From Batillaria attramentaria (Eukaryota; Mollusca; Gastropoda; Batillariidae): a DNA stretch of 64,000 nt. The stretch's first letter is position 1, and each line of letters begins with the position of its first letter. The stretch spans positions 1-64,000 of the forward strand of contig JACVVK020000440.1 of the NCBI GenBank assembly GCA_018292915.2, read 5' to 3'. Below are positions 23,159 through 62,345 of the stretch, one piece after another. Under the pieces are notes generated by a model. It was not told the origin of the DNA and made no database searches. It worked only from the letters and a program-made list of their open reading frames with translations. The position numbers and the translations under genes are program-made.

Positions 23159-23253
23159 GAAGCCACTTCAAGCCACTATTACGCAAGGCGTTTGCCTTCC
23201 CCGCCAGGCGCGAGACTGCTGCAGATTGCGTAATAGTGGCTCCAAGTGGCTTC
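23159..23253. repeat. Large inverted repeat (hairpin)
   Basis: Arms 23159-23184 and 23228-23253 pair at 24 of 26 positions (gaagccactt..agccactattac against its complement), plus two further pairs inward. They enclose a loop of about 40 bases. It could be a MITE remnant or a foldback. No target duplication was identified. Confidence 0.75.
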
Positions 23254-23977
23254 TAGTGGTCTGAAGACTTCAACTGACTCAAAATGCCATTTTGCACTGA
23301 TGGGCTTTTAAGCGATATTATGGAGTTTCGATACTGAATGATGCAGTCAAAATGAAGATTTTTTTTTCTACTCAAATATATTGTGATCAGACTATAGATT
23401 TTTTTTTTTTAAATCATAACGGATTCCCACGACGGACCCATTCTCGGCATAAAAGTGATTTTTTAAAAGTTTGTTTTGTTTTTCAAGTGTAGTTTTAGTT
23501 TCAGTTCCGCACGAAAACTTCACTTGAAGCGCTGTTCTTATAGCTGACTAGCCTCAAGTACTGTGCAAACAGTGGAAATGTCTCGCACGTTTTAAGACTA
23601 ACTGACATGACGGGTGCAAGTCAGTTCTACCAGCATTAAGAAAAAAACAACGTTATTGAGTTTTCCATTGATGGGGGTGGGGTGGGGGACCTCAGTGGTG
23701 GTGCTGGTTTAGTCAGTTATGGTTGCCGACTACTGATTAGTGCAAGGTGGGTATCCATCTGAGTGAGTCATATATACAAGGAAAATTGGGGGGGGGGGGT
23801 GTCACAGTATCTCTGTGGAGGACATTCCAAACAAAGGATAAATATAAATTTGCCGACGTCACCGGTGTCAAGTTTCACGGAGTCAGTTTCACCACTGACT
23901 AGCTAGCCAGGGTTACGATAACAACATACTTTTATTTTTTTTATTATTAAATTAGGAATAAACCTGGTTGAAGTCTT

Positions 23978-24032
<55 letters not shown>

Positions 24033-24224
24033 AGCTCGAAAAAGATAAAGCAAAGACTGATCGACCCGGGGGTCGGGGGTGCAGTGGGAGGGGGAGGGTG
24101 GCCGGGGGGGGGGGGAGAGCCGACTGCCGCCGGGGTTCCTCAAACTGAAAATGGCCATTGATTTTCCAAAACTGATAGCCTTTTTTATTATTGTAAGTAA
24201 CGAGTATTTTCAGAGGACGTATCT
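23254..24224. other. Intergenic, upstream of RECK
   Basis: Contains T-runs, a G-run near 23789, a (CA)n tract at about 23981-24030 and a G-rich stretch at 24064-24116. No gene is recognised. Confidence 0.5.
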
Positions 24225-24299
24225 TTGATTATTGCTGAATCCAGGAAAACGCGCCGTATGTTTCAGAAGAGCGCTTTTGCAGCTGCACTCACAGTCTTA

Positions 24300-24582
24300 C
24301 TTCGCTTTACTCCTGCCTGGCATTGTGGCACTAGCAGCGAACTAAGCGCAAAACACATTCCGCGGTGCGCCTACCGAGGCTGTAAAAAGGATCGGCAAGT
24401 ACACAGCGCGCGGCGCGTGCAGCAGTATGTAGTGGCAGGCGGGCGTGCGGTTGGCGGCACAGCCTATTGTTGTGAAGCGTGTTCCAGCGGGACGGTTTGT
24501 CGAAGGCACGGACGAACAGAAGAGAATCAGAACCGAAAAGCCGTAGCACGATGGTGGAGGCACGGATACCTAGCTCTACGCC
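24300..24582 (+). promoter_or_regulatory. CpG-rich RECK 5' flank and leader with overlapping uORF
   Basis: This stretch is GC- and CpG-rich (gcgcgcggcgcgtg near 24410) compared with its AT-rich surroundings, as expected for a promoter and 5' leader. No TATA box is evident. An upstream ATG at 24551 in strong context (A at -3, G at +4) opens an 11-codon frame ending with TGA at 24584-24586. That stop overlaps the RECK ATG as ATGA. An in-frame TAG at 24571-24573 precludes a longer RECK N-terminus within this exon. The transcription start is not determinable from sequence alone. Confidence 0.5.
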
Positions 24583-51100
<26,518 letters not shown>

Positions 51101-51316
51101 AGCAGGGATCCGAGCCTTCATTTCTGTGGGGACTGAGTCGGTGAAAATGTGTTGGCGGGAGACAGAATCTGCAGTGGCCAGCCACGCTGGAAGGGACAGA
51201 ACTGCGAGGCGGCCCCCTTTGAATGACAGTGCTCAGACTAGAAAGTCAAGTTTAATTTAATCTGGGTGACCACATCCAGAGGTAAACCATTGAAAACTAC
51301 AGGGTTTGACATTCTA

Positions 51317-51322
51317 AATAAA
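51317..51322 (+). terminator. Proximal poly(A) signal for RECK
   Basis: AATAAA, 217 bp after the RECK stop codon. Confidence 0.5.
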
Positions 51323-53722
51323 GATATAGACCCTTGACTAGAAATGGCAGGTCTGTGCACTCTAACAAGGAATTCAGACACACTGACTTCTCAAAAGTTG
51401 GTGTTTAAGCTCAGAAAGTGTGTACATTAATTGAAATGTACGCACAGGAAATGGCAGGACTGCATCACATCAGAGCAAACCTGCACGGGTGGATATTTCA
51501 GTCGTGCAACAAGAATACTCATGTTTTGTGCAAGGGAACAACATTTACAGAGACTGGCTTTAACAGAGCGAAAATGCTGAAGGGAGCTCGCGCAGAGCAA
51601 AAATGTGCAAGAAAATGGGCTTGAAATTGAAAAACTAGCAGAATGTTGGAAGTTGACTGCGGCAGAAAGGAGTATGTTCTGGAGGAAGATGAATGAGAGA
51701 GAATTTTTGTGTTGAGTGAAAATGACAGATTCTGAAGAAGTGCAGAAAGCAGACTCTTAGAGTGAAAGAAAGCCGTGCTGCAGAATGACCCAGAGAAAGC
51801 GACAAGAAAAGACTATCACATTATGGTGCAGTCACCTTGGTTTTGAAACACAGTTTGAACCAACACAGCATCGCAGGAACGTCCACACTTCTGCCAAGCT
51901 GTGTCAGTGATGCGTGTACAGTGGACAAAATCAGTTTTTATGTTAATTTTGAATGTGTATTTTCTGTTATAGGTGGTTCAGCTCTAGCTTTACGTTGATG
52001 TCGGTTCTTATTTTGCCAAAGCAAGCACAAGCCAAAGACGAGGAGAGAGTGGAGTGGTGCATTGTTGTGACTCTCGCCTCACCAGTGTAAAGTGAACTTA
52101 CGTGTTCACTTTCACCTCAATAGTGCAATCAATACGTCTTTACCGCAGGCTCCCGCCACGCTGCAGGAATCAAGCTTTTGTTGTGAAACCGGCATTTTGA
52201 TTTGTCCTGCCTGTCTGGTTTAGTTCCAGAACTTGAGGGCATCTGACAGGTCAGTGTGTCACACGAGCCAGTTACGTTTTTGGGGTTTTTTTTTGTTGTT
52301 GTTGGTTTTTTTTCCTTTTTTCTGTTTAACTTGTCACTTGTGACCTCAGCATGGAGAGTTGTGTTTGACTGAAGGATAATACATGTAGCTCCAATCGTGG
52401 CATAGACGCAGATTTTGTGTGTTTGGTGAAGCAAGATAATCATAGGGATAGCATTATGGCCATGACCCCCTTAAGGGTCAGTGTTGGATATTTGCCGGTG
52501 TTTTCAACCAGGTTTTATGCAGGATAATCACTAATGAGATTCATTTGGGCTGTGTTGGTTCTGTAAGGACAATTTCTGTATTAAGATAATCGTAAGGATA
52601 ATCTCTGTGTCGAGATAATCATGTTCTTCGATGTCTATCCCTCAAGATCATGGTTAGTTCGATAATGGATAACAAAATCAGTTTTGGGGAAATGATTTTG
52701 TTTTGTTTTGTTTTGATGTGCATGATCACCAACACTGGTGACCGTGAGAAAGGAAACTGGTTTACTACTGTAGGCTGAAGATGGTTTTTTTTTGTTGCTT
52801 CTTGGATAATCAGTAATCCTTTATCCATGAAGATAGGAGGTTATTTTGACATGTCTGCAATAATCACTGGTGTTTAGCCATGAGATTCAAGGTTGTTTTG
52901 ACGTCCATTGAATAATGACCGACCCTTTTCAGTCGTGGAACAGAGGGTGGGTTGGTTTGGTGCAAGATTACAAAGAACTCAAGTGGCCATGTCTTGTGTT
53001 TTACCAAGTCGACTGTGGACTCCGCTGACCTGCGTTTCAACGAGAATTTCGGTATACATACTCTAGAGTTGACTGTGGCTACCTTTGTAGTCGATGATGT
53101 GATATTGTTACTCGCTGTACATACCATAATTATGTCAACCTTTTCGTGAGAATGGTGGAAGTGGCGGTTGTGCGTGGTATGGAGAAGATGGCTTTGAACA
53201 TGTTTATGTATGGCAACGAGAAAGAATTGGCACTTGTTGCGGAAAACAGTGTATAGATTTGATTCATCTGAATGGCATTTAGTGGCTGCATGTGCAGGCA
53301 CGTTTTGCTACTTGTGTTTTGAATACTTCATGTACAGAACACAAGACTTTATGTACAGAACTTTGTTTGCAAGCAGAAACAATCTCCAAATTCAGAAGGA
53401 TTGATAAATTGTTGGAGAAAGATGGCAAGACAAACATACGCACACTGTGCATGTTGACTGCTGTACAACATGCGTCACAATACATTTCATTGTGAAGTGC
53501 AAGCGTGAGGAAACCATTTTGTCAGCTTTAATAATAGTGTTTGCTGTTACCGTGCGTAGTATGTGCACAAACATTCATGTCCTTTTATTTATTGTTGACT
53601 GACGTTTTTTCTGTGGAGTTCTTTTTTTTTTTTCTTTCTTTTTTTACTTCAACACTATTGTGATGCGGGTCAGGCATAATGTGTGTGGTGTGTGTGATGG
53701 TTTCTAGGCAGCAATAGTAGAC

Positions 53723-53753
<31 letters not shown>

Positions 53754-54341
53754 GTGTGTATGAGAGAGAGAGAGTGAGTGAGGGAAAGAGAGAGGCCCTG
53801 AGGTGTTGCCTATTCCTGGACAATGTAGCATAATGTTTGCAGATATTGTGAGTTTTCTTTGCTTTAACTCCAACCTGTATTAGTGTTTAAGGTCCTTTTT
53901 TTTTCCTGCAATCGGTTACAGCTTTAACTAGTGAAGTGGTCTTCTTTTTACTGGAATCATCACTGAAAAGTTTCATCGTTTTGAAGCAAGTGGCCCTGTT
54001 GAGCCCTTGTTTATTTGCTTTGCGTTTCCCTCCTACAATCTTACCAGTGTGTACAATGTGTATAAGTATTTAGCCATTGTTCTTAATTGTCCCACTACAT
54101 TTCATTTTACCTGTGTTTGTGTGTGTGAGTGTGTGAGAGAGAGAGAGGGGGGGGGAGGGAGGGAGGGAGCTCTTTGTTCATTACTGATATGCAGTAGTGC
54201 GTATTTGAGACTGTCATGGATTTTTTGGGTTTGTTGTTGTTGAACGTGCAACACTCATTTACATTTGGTTTACCATCTTTTTCTCAAGAAACAGAGAACA
54301 GCCTCTCATGAATCAACCGATTGCTCTGTGTCTGTGTGTGT

Positions 54342-54380
<39 letters not shown>

Positions 54381-56523
54381 AGCATGTTTGGCCAGTCTGC
54401 TTTATGATCATGTTTAAGTTTCGTTAGTGAATTTTTTATTTTTTTTTAATGTACAGCATTGTTTTTTAAGGGTTTAGTTTTTTTTTTAATGTGATAGAGA
54501 TTTTTGTGTTCTCAGTTTTGTCATGGTTGATGCTGATGATTGAAACTTCAGAATAAGATGTTAAAAGAAAGGTTGTAAAGTTTTGAATCTTGCAGAGATT
54601 TGAAACGCTTTCTTGTTAGACTGTTTTTAGAGTTAAGCGTGGATGATCATCCATGTTTTAGATCTAACCCCAAGAAAGTTCCAGAATCATGCAGTGGACA
54701 TCTGTACATTGGCTGCTGTGAGAGCTTTCTTTTTGCTAATCGAAGTCACAGTAATGAAATAGTATTGAAACAAATGTTGCCAAAATTGCTAACAGTCGGG
54801 GTGCAGTAAGATTCTCAGGATTCTTTAGTTCATATCAAAGATGTGTTCGTGAAGTTGTAATTGTACAACCGTTTGCAATTTGCGTATTGTATAGGAATAT
54901 TTACGAGTAGCTGGTAACTAGTGTGGCGATAAAATGTGTGTCTGGAAATGAGTCATCTTTTTCATGAAACCCTTTCTTTAACTGAGTTTCTTTCCAGTGT
55001 TCATGTTCTTGATGGATGAGATGGTTGTGTATATTTTTGAAGTAGCCCACAATGTTGGCAGCCATACTCTGAATTTGGAGGATTTTATCTTGGTTGTTAA
55101 GAAATTAAAGTTTTTAGTGGAGGACTTTACCAGGGATAAACATAATCCCTACATAACAATAGCAATACACATGTAACAGCGTTTTGCTGTAGCCCCACGG
55201 CTCGGGCAAGATTCAATATTGACAAGTCTCTGTGTGACGCAGCTTTCTTTTCTATCATTAGGAGCAAACTGGTTTCTAAAGCTATTCTTTTCAGGATATA
55301 TTGCTCAACCCTTCACTGATTGAGCCAAGGTTACGTATGTATGGGCATGTTGGTGAGAGAGACAGAGAGAATGAGCGTTGTTGTGTGTACAAAAATACAC
55401 CAGTATTCAGTGTCCCTAGATTTTCTTGTGTTGATGTTTTTCATTGTATTCAATTCATGTATGTACTCAGCACTACTCTCACTCAGGGTTGGTCCCATTT
55501 GCATGGATTTACTGTCTGCCTAGGGAGAAGAGTTGGACATCTGCAGACCTGCCTACTGGAGGTTCAAAACTATGTTGCTAATCCATGCAGAGGAAGAAAG
55601 CATGAGGAGGGGTGGGGGAATGCTATGGGTTTTGAAATTTTGAACGGGTATTTGTTGTAGCTGATCAGCGCAAGTTTTCAGAGCACACAGTGCCAACTCG
55701 GCACTGGAAATTAGAACACAAAGTGTCTACTGCAGTTACCTTACAGTATTTGAAAGGTGTAAGGGTGGAGGATCAGTTGATTTGGTTGCACTGCTTGTGA
55801 TAATCTCGCAAACTGGTTCCAAACAATTTGGGGGTATTGTTGTATGTGAACACATCTCATTAGGTTTTTGCTGTGATGGTTAGTATGGGCGCACACCATG
55901 TTTGTGGCAAAAACAAACAACAACAAAAAAAAGGGGTGGGGTGGGGGGATTTTGGGGTGGCCAAATATGCAATAAATATTTTTGGGCTTAGGCAGGTCTG
56001 CATTTGAAATGAGAGATGTATGTGGCACTAATAGCACAAAGCCTTTGTGAGGTGTACAAGTCTTGTGAAGTGGATGAATATTCATATTATAAAATTATGT
56101 AAATTTTGAAGGCATTCATCTTGCACTGGCACACCTCATACAGCACGCATGAAGCTTCCCCCCCTTCCCTAGCAAGCAGTACACATGCTGGTGTATGTGG
56201 GGGTCGATTGTGCGTACCGCGTACCTGTGGAACATGCCATAGCAGGCTGGTTTTTCTGTACAAGTATTATTATCAGTTGTCTGTTACAACCATGTTATGT
56301 GGTGTCCTTTGTGGTGTAACCTCTAGTCACCTTGTGTTGAATGGCTACCGTATGTTGTGTGTGTGGAGTGGACTGACAATGTGTTTGTGGACTGTGGAGT
56401 GGACTGGCAATGCAAGTCCATTGTTCCTCAGCTTTGTACCCTACTTCCCATCCAGCGTTGCCATAGCTACCCACGTCCACATCTGTACATCTCCTTTGTC
56501 TGGTATGGTATGGTTGCCAGCAG

Positions 56524-56529
56524 AATAAA
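56524..56529 (+). terminator. Distal poly(A) signal candidate for RECK
   Basis: AATAAA in agcagaataaaatttatgtg, followed by a GT/T-rich stretch (gtttggtcttgcagttttc) as expected downstream of a cleavage site. Confidence 0.5.
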
Positions 56530-56550
56530 ATTTATGTGAACAAAAGTTTG

Positions 56551-57260
56551 GTCTTGCAGTTTTCTTTTTATGCTCTTCAAAGAGACAGCGTATCATGGAC
56601 ATTGTTGATTTTTTTTTTTTTTTTTTTGGGGGGGGGGGGGGGGTGCAACTGCAAATTGAGAATAGCCATGGGGAAGTGTACAGTACATTAGCTTGTAATC
56701 CTGCGCTTATCTGAGAAACCAAAAATTATATCACCGTTGGAACCAGCATGCAATTTTTTTCCACGAAGGGAGGCAACTATCGCTTTATAGCCAACTGAAA
56801 GGAAGAGGTTGCTTCCCTTCGGCTGCAAATTGGGTCGATTTACACACCGCTCGAGTTCTAGAGCGCCACTTGTGCATGTACCATCATCTGCAAATGTTGC
56901 TTCAGCAGAACTAAGACTGGAGTTCTAATACGTAAGTTCGGGTAGTCATGCTGTCATTATGTATGAAGAGAATTACTGTGCAGCACTTCTTGATCATGCT
57001 TCAACAAACCAAACGGTGCAAGGGAGGGTGGGTGGGGGTTTAACGCCCTTTTCCACCACACAGGGTGATACCAAAGATGGGGCAACGATGAAAAAGCCAG
57101 CACAAATATTTGGCCCCAGCTCCAAACGCTGCAAATGATTTAGCAAAACCTTACATGCATCTTACAATCATCTAGAACTCCACTGAAACACACTCAAGTT
57201 TCTCTTACTAATATGGTACATGTAGCTGCGACACTGGACAAAAGCACAATTTAAATGAAG
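56551..57260. other. Intergenic gap between convergent genes
   Basis: T-run followed by a G-run (56607-56643), a unique stretch, and a truncated SINE (57022-57121). No gene. Confidence 0.5.
57009..57134 (-). mobile_element. 5'-truncated SINE copy, minus orientation
   Basis: The insert 57022-57121 is the reverse complement of the SINE body and tail. It is flanked by 13-bp direct repeats ccaaacggtgcaa and ccaaacgctgcaa (57009-57021, 57122-57134) with one mismatch. Confidence 0.82.
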
Positions 57261-57269
57261 TGGATTTGC

Positions 57270-59707
57270 GAACATAAAGTAGCTTTATTAAGTCATTTGT
57301 TTCCTCTGATGGACATCTACAACATAAAACATACATGTACATGTCGAAACCTTTTTACACATCCAAAGCACGATTTGCATCACAAAAGAAATGTTGTAGA
57401 TATACAACAGACGTCGTTACCCACTCCCACAGCACGGCCAGTCGGCCATATTCAGAACACTATACACAAACATGTACATCGCACTGTCGCTGTGCATATA
57501 TACCACACCAAGCAGACAATGCCCACAGCTTTTTGTGTAGGGCTGGTTTCGTTCAATATACACAAACACAGGGTTACTTTTGTAATGACGGTTGCAAACA
57601 TCTACATGCTGGTGATGTGGAAAAACACCAGGCAGTCTAGATTATTAGAACTTTCCACTCACAAGTAAACACCAGACTGTCTTTGCTGCACTAATGTCCC
57701 CTGTTCCCTGAATGAGTGAAACATACCCCCCCCCCCCCCCACCTTCCTCCCAAGCCAAAAGAAAGACTTGGTGTTTTTCCATATCATCAACAAAGACTTT
57801 ACATCACTAGCAGAAGAAGAGAGACAGAGAGACAATACTGAAAATATGGCAGAAAATTTAAATATTGTTGACAGAAGAGTTGCGAGAGAAAACGCAGAAA
57901 GATCAATTGGCACATGGCAACGCTTGTTCTGCCTACTGGTATTAACATGGCATACAAAGCAGCAGCTTGGCATTTTAGCTAGTGTCAAGACCTCATTCAT
58001 AGATCTAGATAAATAATCTGAACAGATCTACATGTATACATGCATGATTTGAATTTCAAGCAGTTGTGGGTGAGCACAGATCAAAATGTTCACAGGTAGG
58101 AAGAAGGCCTTCATATGCGCTGGATACTACATGTACCAGTTCATGAGTTTCACTATTATAATTTTTGTGTAAGATTTCCGCCATGTTTTCTGTAAGTTCA
58201 TACACATACCTCACTCCCACTACACTCAGTCAAACAGGGCTGATGAGGCACAATGACCCTAACGTGCACATCACAGATGCGACTCTAGTTTGATCTAAAC
58301 TTAATGTTTGCAGAAAACTTGCACAGCACACTTACACACATACTGGTAGTAGAAAAGCCAGACAACTTTTTTTTGTAAAAAACACTTTCACCCTTTTTCT
58401 AAGGGGATCAATTTACGAAATCCAGGCTAAGAAGCTTAAAGTGAAGTGAAACCCTAGACCCTGGAAGAAGAAACAATCTTTTGTTTAGGTTAAATCTTAT
58501 TGCAGACATTGAAACTTGAAGACAAGACCTTTCTCTTCACACTAATTCTAAATTTACCAACAGCAACAAAAAAGTGCCAGCTACGTACCGGTAAAACTAT
58601 TACCTAGTAACCCTGGGTGCAAAACAAAAAGTTGCAAATCTGTTTACTTGCAACACAGTCGAAAGTCAAATTATCAAAATAAATACTGTCTGGTGCAGGA
58701 AATGGCTGACTCTAGATGAGTAGATACACATGGAAAATTTCTCTCAAACTTGGAGCCAGAAACACAGCAAGAGACGCTTCACTACAAAGCACATACTCTC
58801 CATCATGTAAAGCAGTTGTTTATCACACACCCCCCCCCCCCCCAAAAAAAAAAAGAAAAAAAGAAAGAAGAAAACCCCAGAAAAAACAGAAAAATGAAAC
58901 ACAATGTCACAACAAAAAGCCAAATTTAACACACAAGATGGATGCAAGATATCTGCTGAGAGCAGTAAGTGTGTGTAAGTGTGTGTGTTGCGTTGATCCA
59001 ATACACTAAGAACGACAGCAATGACAATAATAATGATAATAATAATAATAATCATATTCCAAACATGAACTGAATCCGAACCACCCAATTAAACTGTTTT
59101 CTATAATTAACTGCTGATGATGGCAGTGACCATCACCGGTGTTAAAAAAAAAAAAAGCCAGCGAGTTACGCATGAAGCAACTCCAGAAGTATTTAGTTTT
59201 TATCATCACAGCTGTGTGTCCACCACCACCCTGTGTGCTAGGTATTGATGGGGTTCATCCAGCGACTATCTCCGTACAAACTCTCCTCCCAGTCGACACA
59301 CACGTTCCTCAATGTCCATACTGATCAACAAAAAGCTTTACTGCAAGAAACTTAGAAAGTAACAGCGTCATGGGAGGTGCGTGTCAAAATAAACAATACT
59401 GTATGCACGGCAAGGAGAGACAGATATGCAAGAACAAACATGGATTTTGTGGTCGTCTCTGACCATACATAAGTGAGCAGAAAGTAATCAGTACAGACTG
59501 GAAATCCAACATCAGTGGTACAGAAAACAGCAAATACCAGCAGGACCTAGGATAAGTATTAAGATGCGGCTCGAAGTAAAGCATCTGATCCTCTACACAG
59601 GAAAATTTCTCATCAAATGTTCCACTGTATCCATGCCGACGCTGGACGAGAGGCATTCACACTTGCTACTAACGTTGGCGGTGGTATTTGTAGAGGTCGT
59701 GATGGTG

Positions 59708-59747
<40 letters not shown>

Positions 59748-59770
59748 CCATGTGTACAGTGACAAAGCAT
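57270..59770 (-). other. Probable 3' UTR of the DNAJB6-like gene
   Basis: No coding sequence is recognised. It contains C/A runs (57727-57741, 58830-58853), a (TAA)n tract near 59026-59050 and (GT)n at 59711-59742. Extent inferred from the poly(A) signal. Confidence 0.45.
57284..57289 (-). terminator. Poly(A) signal candidate for the DNAJB6-like gene
   Basis: AATAAA on the minus strand (tttatt on plus), about 2.5 kb beyond the stop at 59771. It is the likely 3' end of a long 3' UTR covering 57270-59770. Confidence 0.45.
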
Positions 59771-59897
59771 TTAAGCCCTGATGCTGGGTTTAGAGCTGTG
59801 GGCGCCATCCAGTGCCTGCTGCACTCCGTTGACCATGCGTGACTTGAGTACACCATCCTCCTCCACCATGACCGTCTCTACCCCGTTCTCCACCACC
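59771..59897 (-). CDS. DNAJB6: DNAJB6-like terminal coding exon
   Basis: Encodes VVENGVETVMVEEDGVLKSR then MVNGVQQALDGAHSSKPSIRA and stop TAA (59773-59771). Acceptor gatcag. It ends soon after the ING/VNGV motif, like short DNAJB6 isoforms. Confidence 0.9.
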
Positions 59898-62282
59898 CTG
59901 ATCACACAAATCATCATCACATTGACAATCGGTGAAACAACCAACCCTACTGACAACCAGACTGAGAAACAGGTAGCTGACATACAATACAACAATCTGA
60001 TTTGTAGGCTGTTCTTAAAAATGAGAAATCCTCAGAATACTTTTCACCTCTGCTGTCAAGCTGTCACTCATGAAAACTGGCAGTAGTGAAATATTGAAAC
60101 TGTGCATTCAAGCAGAAGACAATTCAATCACTTTGCTGATGCCACCACTGTGAAACCAGAAGTACAGAGTTGTCACCTTCACTACTTCCGTTTCTACCAT
60201 CTTGCAAGTTTCAGTTTGTTACTGTGGTCCGTTTGGGAGTTTAAAAGGTGGAAAATGCTCACGTGTAATAAAAAAAAAAAAAGAGGAGGAGGATATGGTG
60301 ATGAAAATATTCAGTCAGGTTTACTATGCTTTATGCACATTTCAAGGCCCTCTGACCCAAGATACTGTTTCAGGCAGCATTGTTATTAGCCCCACCGGCA
60401 CACACAGTGTTCAGTGAAGATGGTTGGACATCAAAATAAAAACTTTTTTTTTTTTTTTTTGGTTCCTTGGTTTTCGACTAGAACTTCAAATTTAAGATTT
60501 TTTTTAGTGTATAAAGCAGCGGAAAAGTTGACGTCAAGGTATCAAAAAGAGACAATCAGGACAAGCCAGCAGAAAGTGCTGGGTCCCATCCAGGATGCAA
60601 ACACATGGATGTTGCTAGTGTTACGCTCTACCCGCTCCCCCATCACCACTACCCTGACCGCTGCCAAAAGAGCAGCCATAAGAATGAGTATTATGTAACC
60701 TGCAGACACTTTCTCCAGAATCACGACTTACTTTTTTGTGACCACCTTTTTGCCGTTGACATACTTGGTGGAGGTAGAGGTGGAACGGAAGTTACCTCCC
60801 CCTGTGGGACCGCCGAAGCTTGTGCTGGAGAACTGGGCAAACCTGCAACAAACACAGCACCTCCAACATGTTAATGTTGTCACGGTTACAGCACCAGTGT
60901 GGGCACTGTAATAGGTTAAACGGACAAGCAATACTTTCTATAAACAGCTATAGCAACCACGTGTGTAGGGAAGTCACTAACTGACTAAGCCACTAACTCA
61001 GTAACTGACTAAGTCATGACCAAAGGCCAGTTACTCTGTTACCTGCTGCAAAATATCTAAGGCAGCCATTTTAGCTTTGACAGTTAGGTCTGAACCAGGC
61101 ACAAGGTTTTAAACAAAATACATGTAATACTATGGAGGCCACTCATTTCTACATATATGTCGAAAAAGAAAAAAGTGGTTTTAGTTGCTGTTTTTTGTGG
61201 ACTGTACACTATGATCAGTTTGGCTGCTTTTATTTGCTGGTGGCGATGATGAATCATCACTGCAGATCATTCAAAATGTCACTCGTCTAACTTTGGATTC
61301 TGAAGGCAAAGAACTAGTCTACACTAGCATGGACCATGTGTGAAGTCACATACTGAATGTTTTCTGAAAACCACTTACTCAGTCCCTTTCACAAAATTAC
61401 AGTAATATATATATATATGTGAACAAAGGAAAACCATCAAAGCCAGATAAAAACCGAGTTGCAGACAAGGCAAAAACTGATGCATGAAGAAATAGAAACA
61501 GATACTTCTTCCTTTCACCAAACTGTTTGTTTTCATTTCAACACAAGGCCCATGAATGAAAAACAAACTAGAGAGGCAAAAGCCTCCATGGCTCCCTTGT
61601 GACAAGGGTCAAGGTCATTCACAAGTATATGTTTGTAAAGCTCTTATCACTATCATCCCGGCAAGTAAAGTGTCTCTGGCGTTCCAAGTTCCTGGCAATA
61701 TTACAATTTTCCCCTAAACAGTTTGCATGGCCTTGACCTTGGGTCAAGGTCATTAAAATGAGATCACATCAATGTCTATTATTATGCCAAGTTTGACGTC
61801 TCTAGTATTTGTAGATCCTCCGAAAACGGTAATGTTAAAATTCACAACAGCGTTAATGACCTTGACCTTGGGTCAAGGTCATTCAAAAATGGTACGTATG
61901 CATAGGTCTTATCACTGTCTATCAGCACGCCGAGTTTGGCGCCTCTGCTGTTTGTTATTTCTGAGAAAATGCCAATGTTAAGGTTTCACAAAAATAGCTT
62001 GTATGGCCTTGACCTTGACACAAGGCCACTGAATACATGTATATCTGTAAAGTTCTGATCAATGTCTATCATCATGCAAAGTTTCAAACCTCTGGTCTTT
62101 GTAGATTCTGTGAAAATGCCAATGTAAAATTTTCAAACAGACAGCGTTAGTGACCTTGACCTTGAGTCAAGGTCATTCAAAATGATATGTTTTGAAAGGT
62201 CTTATGGTTGTCTATCAGCATGCCAAGTTTGGTGTCTCTGCTGTTTGTAGTTTCTGAGAAAACGACAACGTTAAAGTTTTCT

Positions 62283-62345
<63 letters not shown>

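Larger units (their letters stand above)
51101..56550 (+). other. RECK: Probable long RECK 3' UTR
   Basis: No independent gene is recognised between the RECK stop and a canonical AATAAA at 56524. A proximal AATAAA lies at 51317, so short and long 3' UTRs are both possible. Tracts: (GT)n at about 53724-53760 and 54330-54378, T-runs and several ggataatc motifs (52370-52620). The extent is inferred from the poly(A) signals and the lack of other genes. Confidence 0.5.

Noticed and set aside
51418..51624. 68-residue open frame after RECK
   Set aside because: Lies in the presumed 3' UTR, and no family pattern is seen.
59026..59050. (TAA)n tract as a LINE tail
   Set aside because: No retrotransposon sequence precedes it in either orientation. 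It is a simple repeat in the presumed 3' UTR.
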